In this document: positions 15,323 to 24,171 of the stretch, piece after piece
How the letters are laid out: every line of letters starts with the position of its first letter
Position numbering within the stretch: position 1 is the first letter of the stretch
Made by a program: the position numbers and the translations under genes
From: Diaphorobacter nitroreducens
Lineage (GTDB): Bacteria; Pseudomonadota; Gammaproteobacteria; Burkholderiales; Burkholderiaceae_C
Assembly: GCA_003755025.1 (NCBI GenBank)
Contig: RJVL01000004.1
Coordinates: forward strand, 62,001 to 126,000
Direction: 5' to 3'
DNA length: 64,000 nucleotides
The notes under the pieces: model-generated
Database searches by the model: none
Told to the model about the DNA's origin: nothing
Seen by the model: only the letters and a program-made list of their open reading frames with translations

Positions 15323-17593
15323 GTGAGGTGGCAACGCGCCCTCGCGGCGGCGTGTCTGGCGCTGGCCAGCACCGTCAGCCTGGCGCTGCCCACGTTCGAT
15401 GAGGTGCGCGCCGATTTCCGCTCGTCCGAGACCCTGGTGCTCTCGCGTGAGGGTGAGGTGCTGCAGCGCCTGCGTACCGACGCCACCGTGCGCCGCGGCC
15501 AGTGGCTGGGCCTGGCCGATGTGTCGCCCGCGCTGCGCCAGGCGCTGGTGCTGAGCGAGGACCGGCGCTTTTACGAACACAGCGGCGTGGACTGGGCCGC
15601 GGTGTCGGCCGCCGCCTGGGGCAACCTGTGGAACCAGCGCACGCGCGGCGCCAGCACGCTGACCATGCAGCTCGCGGGGCTGCTCGACGGCCCGGATGCC
15701 GATTTCTTGCGCCAGGGCCCCGGTGGGCGCAGCGTGCCGCAGAAGCTGGGGCAGGCCGTGGCCGCGCAGGTGCTGGACCGCCGCTGGCGCAAGGACCAGA
15801 TCCTGGAGGCATACCTGAACCTGGTGCCGTTTCGCGGGGAGATCGTGGGCATCGACGCGCTGGCGCGCACTCTGTTCGGCAAGGCCGCGCACGGCCTGGA
15901 TGAGCGCGAGGCCGCCGTGGCCGCGGCCCTGGTGCGCGCGCCCAATGCGCGGCCCGCATTGGTGGCCCGGCGCGCCTGCGGCGTGCTGCGCGACATGCGA
16001 CGGGCGGGCCACAGCGGCGCGCAGGGTGCCGATTGCGACGCGCTGGACCTGTTCACCACCGCCGCGTTGCAGCGCCGCGCGTTCGACGCCAGCGAGGGCA
16101 TCGCGCCGCACTTTGCGCGCCAGCTGCTGCGCCAGGCTGGGCGCGCGCACGAGCGCGTGTCGCAAGATGGTGCATCGCGGGATGGCACTGCCGCGCAGCG
16201 CGTGCGCTCCACGCTCAGCGCGCCGCTGCAGCGCATGTCGGTGGACACGCTCACGCGCCACCTGCGCGAGCTGCGCGGGCGCAACGTGGAAGACGCCGCG
16301 CTGGTGGTGCTGGACAACGCCACGGGCGAGGTGCTGGCCTGGGTGGGCTCGTCCGGCCCCTTGAGCCAGGCGGCCGAGGTGGATGGCGTGCTGGCCCTGC
16401 GCCAGCCTGGCTCCACGCTCAAGCCCTTCCTGTACGCGCAGGCGATTGCCGAGCGGCGGCTCACGGCCGCCTCGCTGGTGCACGATTCGCCCGCGCACAT
16501 CGCCACCGCCGGCGGGCTGTACATCCCGCAAAACTACGACCGCCAGTTCAAGGGCTGGGTGTCCGCGCGCACCGCGCTGGCCGCCTCGCTGAACGTGCCG
16601 GCGGTACGCACGCTGGTGATGGTGACGCCCGACGCCTTCTTCGAGCAACTGCGGCGCCTGGGGCTGCCGCTGACTGAGTCCGGCGGCTACTACGGCTACA
16701 GCCTGGCGCTGGGCAGCAGCGAGGTGCCGCTGCTGCACCTGACCAATGCCTACCGTGCGCTGGCCAACGGCGGGCGCCTGAGCCCCGTGGCCTATGCGCC
16801 TGCGCAGCGCCCGGCGTTCACGCCGGCGCTGGATGCCGGCGCGGCCTTCATCGTGGGGGACATCCTGTCGGATGCCAACGCGCGCGTGCGCACCTTTGGC
16901 ACCGACAGCGTGCTGGCCACGCGCTTCTGGACGGCGGTGAAAACCGGCACCAGCAAGGACATGCGCGACAACTGGGCCGTGGGCTGGTCGCAGCGCTACA
17001 CCGTGGGCGTGTGGGTGGGCAACGCCAGCGGCGCCGCTATGCATGACGTGAGCGGCACCAGCGGCGCAGCGCCCATCTGGGCCGAGGTCATGGGCTGGCT
17101 GCATCGCAGCACGCCCAGCCGCGCGCCGCGCCCGCCACAGGGCCTGGTGCGGCAGGCGGTGCGCTTCGGGCCGGGCGACGGCGGCCAGCCGCTGGAGGGT
17201 GCGCGGCAGGAGTGGTTCATGGGCGGCACGCAGCAAGCGTTATTTGCTATTGAAAGTGAAGCTGGTGGCGCAAGCGAGACGGGCGTTACAGGCACAAATG
17301 ATGCAAGTCCTGAGGCGGTAGCGGCGCGCATCCTGGCGCCGGCGTCGGGCACCGTGGTGGCGCTGGACCCGGACATTCCGCCCGCGCACCAGCGCCTGCA
17401 ATTCACGGCGGGCGGTGTGGGCCGCGCGGCGGTGCGCTGGCGCATCGACGGGCGGATGGCCGGCAGCGGCGCGCAGTGGGCATGGCTGCCTTGGCCGGGC
17501 CGCCACCGCGTGGAGCTGGTGGACGCCCAGGGTAAGGTACTGGACCAGGTGCAGATCGAGGTGCGCGGCGCGGGCGTGCGGGCGCGGCGCTGA
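15323..17593 (+). CDS. pbpC: Penicillin-binding protein 1C (bifunctional transglycosylase/transpeptidase)
   Basis: A 756-residue peptidoglycan synthase with a membrane-anchor/signal segment at about 4-22. Glycosyltransferase motifs EDRRFYEHSGVD (about 79) and GASTLTMQL (about 110) come first, then the transpeptidase triad STLKPF (about 364), SLN (about 423) and KTGTS (about 540). A BiPBP_C-type domain (APASGTVVALDPDIPP onward) ends the protein, the usual PbpC plan. The GTG at 15323 is chosen because it starts just after mgsA; an overlapping ATG at 15287 would add 12 residues. Between the transpeptidase and the C-terminal domain, residues about 640-660 are encoded by a low-GC patch that matches the short palindromic element (17239-17300). 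Confidence 0.93.
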   Translation: MRWQRALAAACLALASTVSLALPTFDEVRADFRSSETLVLSREGEVLQRLRTDATVRRGQWLGLADVSPALRQALVLSEDRRFYEHSGVDWAAVSAAAWGNLWNQRTRGASTLTMQLAGLLDGPDADFLRQGPGGRSVPQKLGQAVAAQVLDRRWRKDQILEAYLNLVPFRGEIVGIDALARTLFGKAAHGLDEREAAVAAALVRAPNARPALVARRACGVLRDMRRAGHSGAQGADCDALDLFTTAALQRRAFDASEGIAPHFARQLLRQAGRAHERVSQDGASRDGTAAQRVRSTLSAPLQRMSVDTLTRHLRELRGRNVEDAALVVLDNATGEVLAWVGSSGPLSQAAEVDGVLALRQPGSTLKPFLYAQAIAERRLTAASLVHDSPAHIATAGGLYIPQNYDRQFKGWVSARTALAASLNVPAVRTLVMVTPDAFFEQLRRLGLPLTESGGYYGYSLALGSSEVPLLHLTNAYRALANGGRLSPVAYAPAQRPAFTPALDAGAAFIVGDILSDANARVRTFGTDSVLATRFWTAVKTGTSKDMRDNWAVGWSQRYTVGVWVGNASGAAMHDVSGTSGAAPIWAEVMGWLHRSTPSRAPRPPQGLVRQAVRFGPGDGGQPLEGARQEWFMGGTQQALFAIESEAGGASETGVTGTNDASPEAVAARILAPASGTVVALDPDIPPAHQRLQFTAGGVGRAAVRWRIDGRMAGSGAQWAWLPWPGRHRVELVDAQGKVLDQVQIEVRGAGVRARR
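17239..17300 (+). repeat. Short palindromic element (family A) inside the pbpC coding sequence
   Basis: The stretch reads TTTGCTATT, GAAAGTGAAGCTGGTGGCGC, a loop, GGGCGTTACAGGC, then ACAAAT, in the same order as intergenic copies (GCTATT...TAGCTGCTGGCGC...AAGCGCTAGAGGC). It is poorer in GC than the flanking coding sequence and is translated in frame as AIESEAGGASETGVTGTND. The match is by eye, with substitutions in the right arm. Confidence 0.6.
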
Positions 17594-17809
17594 CGCAGCG
17601 GCACGTGCGAGCCCGGCGCCTGGCGCCCGCGCCCGCGCTGCAAAATTTTCACAGTGCGCTCAAATCCTTCAAGCACGCGGCGCCGGGCTGGGACTACGAT
17701 CCACGGTTTTCCGTCAACGCACTCACCAAGAGCCTGCCGGACTGGGAAGGCGCCGGCCATTCGCTGGCGCTCCAGGCGCGGTACGCTCGCACAGCCCGAG
17801 GGATTTGCC

Positions 17810-18982
17810 GTGGCCGACCTGTCCAAAATCACCTGCATCGAAGACCTGCGCGTGGTCGCTGAACGCCGCGTGCCGCGCATGTTCTATGACTACGCCGACT
17901 CGGGCGCCTGGACCGAGGGCACCTACCGCGCCAACGAAGACGACTTCCACCCCATCAAGCTGCGCCAGCGCGTGGCGGTGAACATGGAAGGGCGTACCAC
18001 GGCCACCACGCTGGTGGGGCAGCAGGCCAAGATGCCCGTGTGCATCGCGCCCGTGGGCCTCACAGGCATGCAGCATGCCGACGGCGAGATCCACGCCGCG
18101 CGCGCGGCCGAGAAGTTCGGCATTCCGTTCACGCTGTCCACGATGAGCATCTGCTCCATCGAGGACATTGCCGAGAACACCAGCGCGCCGTTCTGGTTCC
18201 AGCTGTACATGATGCGTGACCGCGATGCCATGGCCCGCATGATCCAGCGCGCCAAGGACGCCAAGTGCAGCGCCCTGGTACTCACGCTGGACCTGCAGGT
18301 GATCGGCCAGCGCCACAAGGACATCAAGAACGGCCTGACCGCGCCGCCGAAGCCCACGCTGGCCAACATCATCAACCTCATGACCAAGCCCCAGTGGTGC
18401 CTGGGCATGGCCGGCACGCGCCGGCGCACCTTCCGCAACCTGGTGGGGCATGTGAAGGGCGTGTCGGACATGAGTTCGCTCGCCGCCTGGACCAACGAGC
18501 AGTTCGACCCGCGCCTGTCCTGGGCCGACGTGGCCTGGGTGAAGGAGCAGTGGGGCGGCAAGCTGATCCTCAAGGGCATCATGGTCGAGGAGGACGCGCG
18601 CCTGGCCGTGCAGCACGGCGCCGACGCCATCGTGGTCAGCAACCACGGCGGGCGCCAGCTGGACGGCGCGCCGTCCGCCATCCACGCGCTGCCAGCCATC
18701 GTGGATGCCGTGGGCTCGCAGACCGAGGTGTGGATGGACGGCGGCATCCGCAGCGGCCAGGACGTGCTCAAGGCCTGGGCGCTGGGCGCGCGCGGCACCA
18801 TGATCGGCCGCGCCATGGTGTACGGCCTGGGCGCATTCGGCGAGGCGGGCGTGACCAAGGCGCTGCAGATCCTCCACAAGGAGCTGGACGTGACCATGGC
18901 CTTCTGCGGCCACACCAACATCCAGAACGTGGACCGCTCCATCCTCGTGCCCGGCACCTATCCCACCGCGCCGCAGAGCTGA
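17810..18982 (+). CDS. FMN-dependent alpha-hydroxy-acid oxidizing protein (LldD-like)
   Basis: A 390-residue flavoprotein of the L-lactate dehydrogenase / glycolate oxidase family that oxidises a 2-hydroxyacid to the 2-ketoacid. Visible family features are FYDYADSGAWTE near the start, PVCIAPVGLTGMQHADGE, the catalytic-region SNHGGRQLDGAPS (about 277-289) with the active-site His and Arg, and GGIRSGQDVLKAWALGA for FMN phosphate binding. GTG at 17810 is preceded by GAGGG at 7 bases and gives VADLSKITCIEDL, the family-like start; longer versions of the frame read through non-conserved sequence. Substrate (lactate, glycolate, mandelate) cannot be decided from sequence alone. Confidence 0.9.
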   Translation: MADLSKITCIEDLRVVAERRVPRMFYDYADSGAWTEGTYRANEDDFHPIKLRQRVAVNMEGRTTATTLVGQQAKMPVCIAPVGLTGMQHADGEIHAARAAEKFGIPFTLSTMSICSIEDIAENTSAPFWFQLYMMRDRDAMARMIQRAKDAKCSALVLTLDLQVIGQRHKDIKNGLTAPPKPTLANIINLMTKPQWCLGMAGTRRRTFRNLVGHVKGVSDMSSLAAWTNEQFDPRLSWADVAWVKEQWGGKLILKGIMVEEDARLAVQHGADAIVVSNHGGRQLDGAPSAIHALPAIVDAVGSQTEVWMDGGIRSGQDVLKAWALGARGTMIGRAMVYGLGAFGEAGVTKALQILHKELDVTMAFCGHTNIQNVDRSILVPGTYPTAPQS

Positions 18983-18988
18983 CGCGCA

Positions 18989-19047
18989 CTATTGTTTTAA
19001 TTGCTGCTGGCGCTTGGTAGATAAGCGCTGGCGGCCGATTTGGCTTC
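18989..19047 (+). repeat. Short palindromic element (family A), forward, after the hydroxyacid oxidase gene
   Basis: Contains ATTGCTGCTGGCGCTT, the loop GGTAG, ATAAGCGCTGGCGGCC and a GATTTGGCTT tail, the full forward order of the family. It starts 7 bases after the stop codon of the hydroxyacid oxidase gene. Confidence 0.8.
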
Positions 19048-19139
19048 GGGTATTCAGGATGGCCATCGCCATGGGCTGAGGCGCCCCTCGCCAATCGCAG
19101 GGGCTGCGCGGCGATGGCGCTGGCTATGCTCGGCGGCGC

Positions 19140-20084
19140 ATGACCTCCTCCCTGACCGCCGTTGCACCCTGGCTCTGGGTGCCCGTGGTGCTGTTTGCCG
19201 CGCTGGCGCAGACCGTGCGCAACACCGCGCAGCGCTCCCTGACCGCCGAGCTGGGCACGCTGCCCGCCACGCTGGTGCGCTTTCTCTACGGCCTGCCGTT
19301 TGCCGGCGTGTGGCTGGCGTTGCTGTACGCCTGGCCCGCGCAGCCGCCGGCCGTGCCGCATTTCAGCGCCGCCTACCTGGGCTGGATCGCGCTGGGCGCG
19401 TTCTTCCAGATCGCGGGCACGGCTTTCCTGCTGCTGGCCATGGCCGAGCGCAACTTCGCCGTGGCCGTGACCCTGTCCAAGACCGAGGTGCTGCAGGTGG
19501 CGCTGTTCGCCAGCGTGTTCCTGCACGAACTGCCCACGCCGCTCGCGCTGCTGGCGATGGTGGTGGCCACGCTGGGCGTGCTGCTGCTGTCGCTGCCCCC
19601 GCGCGGACAGCTGCTGTCGCCTGCAGCCTGGCTGAGCCGCCCGGCCCTCTATGGCCTGGCCTGCGGCGCCAGCTTTGCGATCGCCTCGGTGGGCTTTCGC
19701 GGCGGGGCGCTGGCGCTGGGGGCCGAGACGCCGTGGCTGTCGGGCGCCTGGGGCGTGCTGATCGCGCAGACGCTGCAGACGCTGGGCCTGGGCGCCTGGG
19801 TGGCGCTCAAGACCGAGCGGGGCCTGGCGCCGCTGTGGCCGGCGTGGCGCATGTCGCTGGTGGCGGGCAGCATGGGTGCGGCCGCGTCGCTGGCGTGGTT
19901 CACCGCCTATGCCATGCAGACCACGGGCGCAGTGCGCACGCTGGGCATGGTGGAGGTGGCGTTCAGCTACCTGGTGTCGCGCCGCCTGTTCAGCGAGTCT
20001 TTCACGCGGCCCGAGAAGATCGGCATGGCGTTGATGCTGGTGGGGTTGGTGCTGATCTGCTCGCAAATTGGATCACCTCCCTGA
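19140..20084 (+). CDS. EamA/DMT family transporter
   Basis: A 314-residue inner-membrane protein with about ten hydrophobic segments in two similar halves, the drug/metabolite transporter plan. An FQIAGTAFLLLAMAERNFAVAV segment in the first half and TGAVRTLGMVEVAFSYLVSRRLF in the second match the paired EamA domains. Such proteins usually export metabolites or amino acids; the substrate is unknown. It is flanked by a family A element upstream and a family B repeat downstream, and lacks an obvious operon partner. Confidence 0.87.
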   Translation: MTSSLTAVAPWLWVPVVLFAALAQTVRNTAQRSLTAELGTLPATLVRFLYGLPFAGVWLALLYAWPAQPPAVPHFSAAYLGWIALGAFFQIAGTAFLLLAMAERNFAVAVTLSKTEVLQVALFASVFLHELPTPLALLAMVVATLGVLLLSLPPRGQLLSPAAWLSRPALYGLACGASFAIASVGFRGGALALGAETPWLSGAWGVLIAQTLQTLGLGAWVALKTERGLAPLWPAWRMSLVAGSMGAAASLAWFTAYAMQTTGAVRTLGMVEVAFSYLVSRRLFSESFTRPEKIGMALMLVGLVLICSQIGSPP

Positions 20085-20235
20085 GTCGCTTCGCGCCTTC
20101 CCCCCGCTCTCGCATTGCTGCGCAATGCGGGCAGGGGGACGCCACCAGCGCGGCGGGGCGGCCCTTGCGCGGTGGCCCACGCCGGGGGGCGCGCCAGTTT
20201 CCTAGGCGGCACGACTCGCGCAGCGCGCGACAATT
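20085..20235. repeat. Long GC-rich dispersed repeat, copy 2 (family B)
   Basis: Strongly similar to 11703-11850 in order and length: CCTGAGTCGCTTCGCGCC, CTTCCCCCC, a hairpin with arms CGCATTG and CAATGCG, GGGGCGGCCCTTGC, and a terminal GACTCGCGCAGCGCGCG palindrome. No open frame. It runs up to the dinB start and supplies its whole upstream region, so the dinB promoter must be inside or beyond it. Confidence 0.7.
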
Positions 20236-20241
20236 GGCGCC

Positions 20242-21441
20242 GTGACCGCTACTGCCTCTGATCGCCGCATCGCCCACCTCGACATGGATGCGTTCTACGC
20301 CTCCGTCGAACTCCTGCGCTACCCGCAACTCAAGGGGCTGCCCGTGGTGATCGGTGGCGGCCGGCGCCCGCAGGACGAAGCGCTGACCGCTGCCTACGCC
20401 GGGCGGCTGGGGGATATTCCGGTGGCGGCGTTTGCGCTGCTGAAGGACTACGCGGGCCGCGGCGTGATCACCACCGCCACCTATGCGGCGCGCCAGTTCG
20501 GCGTGGGCTCGGCCATGGGGTTGATGAAGGCCGCGCGCCTGTGTCCGCAGGCCGTGCTGCTGCCGGTGGACTTTGCTGCCTACCGTCGCTACTCCAGGCT
20601 TTTCAAAGAGGTAATCCTCTCCATCGCGCCGGTCATGGAAGACCGCGGCGTGGACGAGGTGTACATCGACTTTACGCAAGTGCCCGGCGGCCAGCGCGAC
20701 GGCGGGCGGGTGCTGGCGCGGCTGATCCAGAAGAGCATCTTCGACGCCACGGGGCTGACCTGCTCGATCGGCGTGGCGCCCAACAAGCTCATCGCCAAGA
20801 TGGCGAGCGAGTTCAACAAGCCCAATGGCATCTCCATCGTGCAGCCAGGCGACCTGCAAGACCTGATCTGGCCGCTGGACTGCCGCAAGATCAACGGCGT
20901 GGGCCCCAAGGCCGAGGCCAGACTGCTCGCCCACGGCATCCGCACCATTGGCGAACTGGCCCAGCGGCCGCTGCCGTGGCTGATGCAGCAGTTCGGGCGT
21001 TCCTACGGTGCCTGGCTGCACGACGCGGCCTGGGGGCGCGACGAGCGCGCGGTGGTGACCGAGAGCGAGCCCGTCTCCATGAGCCGCGAAACCACCTTTG
21101 AGCGCGACCTGCACGCGGTGCACGACCGGGCAGAACTGGGCCGCATCTTCACCGCACTGTGCGAGCAGGTGGCGGGGGACCTGCAGCGCAAGGGCTACGC
21201 GGGCCGCACCATCGGCATCAAGCTGCGCTACGACGACTTCAAGATCGCCACCCGCGACCAGACGGTGGCGGACTTCACCCAGGACGCGGCCACCATCCGC
21301 CGCGTGGCGGGCCTGTGCCTCAAACGCGTGCCCTTGACCAAGCGCCTGCGCCTGCTGGGCGTGCGCGTGGGCAACCTGCTGCCCCAGGCAGCCGTTGCCC
21401 AGCAGGCGGCGGGTTGGGGTGAAAGCGCGCCGTTGTTCTGA
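20242..21441 (+). CDS. dinB: DNA polymerase IV (Y family)
   Basis: A 399-residue error-prone translesion polymerase. The catalytic acids are in HLDMDAFYASVE (Asp14, Asp16) and GVDEVYID (Asp138-Glu139); CSIGVAPNKLIAKMAS and the KINGVGPKAEARL helix-hairpin-helix follow, then the little-finger domain. The GTG at 20242 is required because LDMD starts only 12 residues later. Relative to E. coli Pol IV there is an insertion of about 29 residues (about 42-70) between VVIGG and RGVITT, in the fingers region close to the incoming nucleotide. No terminal beta-clamp motif was scored with confidence. No LexA-like box was recognised upstream. Confidence 0.93.
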   Translation: MTATASDRRIAHLDMDAFYASVELLRYPQLKGLPVVIGGGRRPQDEALTAAYAGRLGDIPVAAFALLKDYAGRGVITTATYAARQFGVGSAMGLMKAARLCPQAVLLPVDFAAYRRYSRLFKEVILSIAPVMEDRGVDEVYIDFTQVPGGQRDGGRVLARLIQKSIFDATGLTCSIGVAPNKLIAKMASEFNKPNGISIVQPGDLQDLIWPLDCRKINGVGPKAEARLLAHGIRTIGELAQRPLPWLMQQFGRSYGAWLHDAAWGRDERAVVTESEPVSMSRETTFERDLHAVHDRAELGRIFTALCEQVAGDLQRKGYAGRTIGIKLRYDDFKIATRDQTVADFTQDAATIRRVAGLCLKRVPLTKRLRLLGVRVGNLLPQAAVAQQAAGWGESAPLF

Positions 21442-21479
21442 TCGGGGCGGGATGTCGCACCATGTTGGTGCGAATTTGC

Positions 21480-21508
21480 TTGACGTAAATCTAGGGGGTA
21501 ATTCATAA
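21480..21508 (+). promoter_or_regulatory. Candidate sigma-70-type promoter of the aer-like gene
   Basis: TTGACG at 21480-21485 and TCATAA at 21503-21508 are separated by 17 bases in an unusually AT-rich gap for this genome. The -35 is good, the -10 is moderate. A flagellar sigma-28 pattern was looked for and not found. Confidence 0.4.
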
Positions 21509-21536
21509 AAGTTACACTCGTTTACTCACATTCCTG

Positions 21537-21557
21537 ACGGCCCCGCATAGGGGCCGT
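21537..21557 (+). other. Hairpin in the leader of the aer-like gene
   Basis: Perfect 8-base arms ACGGCCCC and GGGGCCGT around a GCATA loop. There is no run of T after it, so it may be a leader structure rather than a terminator; it could also end the dinB transcript. Confidence 0.5.
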
Positions 21558-21578
21558 TCGTCCTTTCAGAGGTTCTGC

Positions 21579-23138
21579 ATGCGTGTGAACGTCCCGGTCA
21601 CGGGCCGCGGGTATGACTATCCCGCCGATGAGTTGCTGGTGTCTCTCACCAATACCCGGGGTGAAATCACCCACTGCAATCCCGCGTTTGCGCGGGTGAG
21701 CGGCTATTCCCATGAAGAACTCATGGGCCAGCCGCACAACCTCGTCCGCCATCCCGACATGCCCCCGGCGGCCTTCAAGGACCTGTGGTCCACCATCGGC
21801 CGCGGCAAGCCCTGGACGGGGCTGGTCAAGAACCGCCGCAAGAACGGCGACCACTACTGGGTGCGCGCCAACGTGGTGCCGGTGCTGGAACGCGGCAAGC
21901 CCGTGGGCTACATGTCGGTGCGGGTGAAGCCATCGGCCGACGAGGTGGCCGCGGCCGACGCTCTGTATGCGCGCATGCGCGCCGAGGCACAGTCCGGCCG
22001 CGTCACGCTGGTGCTGCGCGAGGGCGAGCTGCTGCACGCCGGCGCACGCGGCTGGGTGGAGCGTCTGGTACGCCTGGGTCTTACGGCCCGCATGGCCCTT
22101 ACGTTGGCGGTGCTGTCCATCGCGGTACTGTTGCCCGACGCGCTGGGCCTTGCGGGCTGGGCGGCCGTGGCATGGCGGGCCGCCGCGCTGGGGCTGGGCG
22201 CGGGCGTCATGCTGAACTACTTTCACCGCCACTTCTCGACCGCGCTGGAGGAGGCCGAGCGGTTTGCCGGCGACATCGCGGGCTGCAACCTGGCCACCAC
22301 GGCGCGCACCGACTATTCGGCGTCGCTGGGCGCGCTCATGCGCCGTCTGGTGCAGATCCAGATCAACCTGCGTGCTGTGGTGGGCGATGTGCGCACCGAA
22401 GTGCAGGGCTTTTCTTCCGCCGCCACGCAGGTGGCGCAGGGCGGACGCGAACTGTCGGCGCGCACCGAAGCGCAGGCCGGCAGCCTGCAGCAGACTGCAG
22501 CCGCCATGGAGGAACTGGCCAGCACCGTGGCCCACACGGCGGATGCGGCGGCGCAGATGGCGAGCGAGAGCGAGCGCAATATGGCCGTGGCCAGCCGCGG
22601 CGGCGCCGCCATCGCCGAGGTGGCGCAGTCCATGGAGCACATCCGCCGCTCGTCGGCGCGCATGGGCGAGATCATCGGCGTGATCGAGAGCATTGCCTTC
22701 CAGACCAACCTGCTGGCACTCAACGCCGCGGTGGAGGCCGCGCGTGCGGGCGAGCAGGGCCGCGGCTTTGCCGTGGTGGCGGGCGAGGTGCGCGCGCTGG
22801 CGCAGCGCAGTGCCACCGCCGCCAAGGAGATCAGCGGCCTGATCGGCCAGACGGTGGATGGCATCGCCGATGGCAACCGGCGCATGGCGCAGGCGGGCCG
22901 CACCATCGAGGAGATGGTGGATGCGGTGCGGCGCGTGAGCACCCAGGTGCAGGAGATCACGACCGCCACGCGCGAGCAGTCCGAAGGCATCGGCCAGGTG
23001 AACGAGGCCATCGTCCAGCTCGACAGCGTGACGCAGCAGAATGCCGCGTTGGTGGAGGAGTCGGCCGCCGCGGCCCAGGCGCTGCGCGCAGGCGTGACCT
23101 CGTTGGGCCGCAGCGTGGATGTGTTCCGCCTGGGCTGA
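21579..23138 (+). CDS. aer: Aer-like PAS-domain methyl-accepting chemotaxis receptor
   Basis: A 519-residue energy/redox taxis receptor. The N-terminal PAS domain (about 15-120) has the Aer-type [20 protein letters not shown] and [15 protein letters not shown] segments, which in Aer bind FAD. A hydrophobic hairpin at about 172-212 anchors it from the cytoplasmic side, with no periplasmic sensor. The C-terminal signalling hairpin contains [20 protein letters not shown] near residue 367-386, the conserved kinase-contact tip. No C-terminal NWETF-like receptor-methylation tether is present. AGAGG lies 7 bases before the ATG. It stands alone, away from other chemotaxis genes. Confidence 0.9.
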   Translation: MRVNVPVTGRGYDYPADELLVSLTNTRGEITHCNPAFARVSGYSHEELMGQPHNLVRHPDMPPAAFKDLWSTIGRGKPWTGLVKNRRKNGDHYWVRANVVPVLERGKPVGYMSVRVKPSADEVAAADALYARMRAEAQSGRVTLVLREGELLHAGARGWVERLVRLGLTARMALTLAVLSIAVLLPDALGLAGWAAVAWRAAALGLGAGVMLNYFHRHFSTALEEAERFAGDIAGCNLATTARTDYSASLGALMRRLVQIQINLRAVVGDVRTEVQGFSSAATQVAQGGRELSARTEAQAGSLQQTAAAMEELASTVAHTADAAAQMASESERNMAVASRGGAAIAEVAQSMEHIRRSSARMGEIIGVIESIAFQTNLLALNAAVEAARAGEQGRGFAVVAGEVRALAQRSATAAKEISGLIGQTVDGIADGNRRMAQAGRTIEEMVDAVRRVSTQVQEITTATREQSEGIGQVNEAIVQLDSVTQQNAALVEESAAAAQALRAGVTSLGRSVDVFRLG

Positions 23139-23258
23139 CGGGCTGTCCAGCGCGTGGCGCTTTCGGTGAAAGGCACGCGCGGCTACTGGCTGCATGGGGC
23201 CGTGGCGGTGCCGGGCCCTGTGCTGCTACGGGCGCGCTGCTGCCCTGCCAGGGCCGCT

Positions 23259-24104
23259 TTATTGCCGCGCGGTGCGCACGTTGCGCGGCAGCTGCTGCGG
23301 GTGGCTGGTGCGCAGGGGGTTGATGTCCAGCCCGCCGCGGCGTGTGTAGCGCGCGTACACGGCCAGCTTGATGGGGCGGCAGCGCGTCCAGATGTCCATG
23401 AAGATGCGCTCCACGCACTGCTCGTGGAATTCGTTGTGGTTGCGAAAGCTCACCAGGTACTGCAGCAGGCCGGCCTGGTCGATCTGCGCGCCGCTGTAGG
23501 TGATCTGCACGCTGCCCCAGTCGGGCTGGCCGGTCACCAGGCAGTTGCTCTTGAGCAGGTGGCTGACCAGCGTCTCGGTCACCGGGGCCTCGTCATGGTG
23601 GGCGGCCAGCAGCTCGGGTGCGGGCTGGTAGCGCGTGCATTCCACGTCCAGGCGGTCCAGCAGCAGGCCGTCCAGCTCGTGGATGGGCTCGCGGTCGAAG
23701 GCCTCGGGCAGCAGCAGCGTCACGCCCACGGTGCCGGGATGCTCGGCGCCGCGCCACACGGCTTCGCTCACGTCGGCGCGGATGCGCGCACGCACTTCGG
23801 CCTCGCTGGCAAAGCGGGTGTTGTTGAAGCTGTTCAGGTACAGCTTGAACGACTTGCTCTCGACGATGTGGGGCGTCTCGCAGGGCACGGTGATGTGGGC
23901 GATGGCCACCTGCGGCTTGCCGCGCAGGTTGAGCCACGACAGCTCGAACGCCGTCCACAGGTCCGCGCCGAAGAAGGGGGCGTTGCCGTCGATGCCGATC
24001 TCGGCGCGCTTGTCCGCGCGCGGAATGGGAAACAGCAGCGACGCGTCGTACTGGTCGGCATAGGCCGAGGCCTTGCCGAGCTGGGAGTGTTCCGGGGTGT
24101 TCAT
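23259..24104 (-). CDS. queF: NADPH-dependent 7-cyano-7-deazaguanine reductase
   Basis: Reduces preQ0 to preQ1 in queuosine tRNA modification. The 281 residues match the long (bimodular, YqcD/E. coli-type) form. The QueF motif [13 protein letters not shown] lies at 82-94, and the catalytic Cys188 and Asp195 are in [12 protein letters not shown], close to Cys190 and Asp197 of E. coli. It is the last gene of a leftward group but is separated from the upstream 2OG-oxygenase gene by a family A element; no other queuosine gene is nearby. Confidence 0.95.
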   Translation of the reverse strand: MNTPEHSQLGKASAYADQYDASLLFPIPRADKRAEIGIDGNAPFFGADLWTAFELSWLNLRGKPQVAIAHITVPCETPHIVESKSFKLYLNSFNNTRFASEAEVRARIRADVSEAVWRGAEHPGTVGVTLLLPEAFDREPIHELDGLLLDRLDVECTRYQPAPELLAAHHDEAPVTETLVSHLLKSNCLVTGQPDWGSVQITYSGAQIDQAGLLQYLVSFRNHNEFHEQCVERIFMDIWTRCRPIKLAVYARYTRRGGLDINPLRTSHPQQLPRNVRTARQ

Positions 24105-24110
24105 GGTGTG

Positions 24111-24171
24111 CTATGGATTGGATAGCTGCTAGCGCTTATCGAATAAGCGCTAGAGGCTCATTTCATTTGAA
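24111..24171 (+). repeat. Short palindromic element (family A), the most perfect copy
   Basis: Arms CTAGCGCTTAT (24129-24139) and ATAAGCGCTAG (24143-24153) are perfect complements around CGA. Flanks are TATGGATTGGATAGCTG on the left and AGGCTCATTTCATTT on the right. It lies between queF and the leftward 2OG-oxygenase gene, whose TGA stop codon (24163-24165) is inside the right end of the element. Confidence 0.9.
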
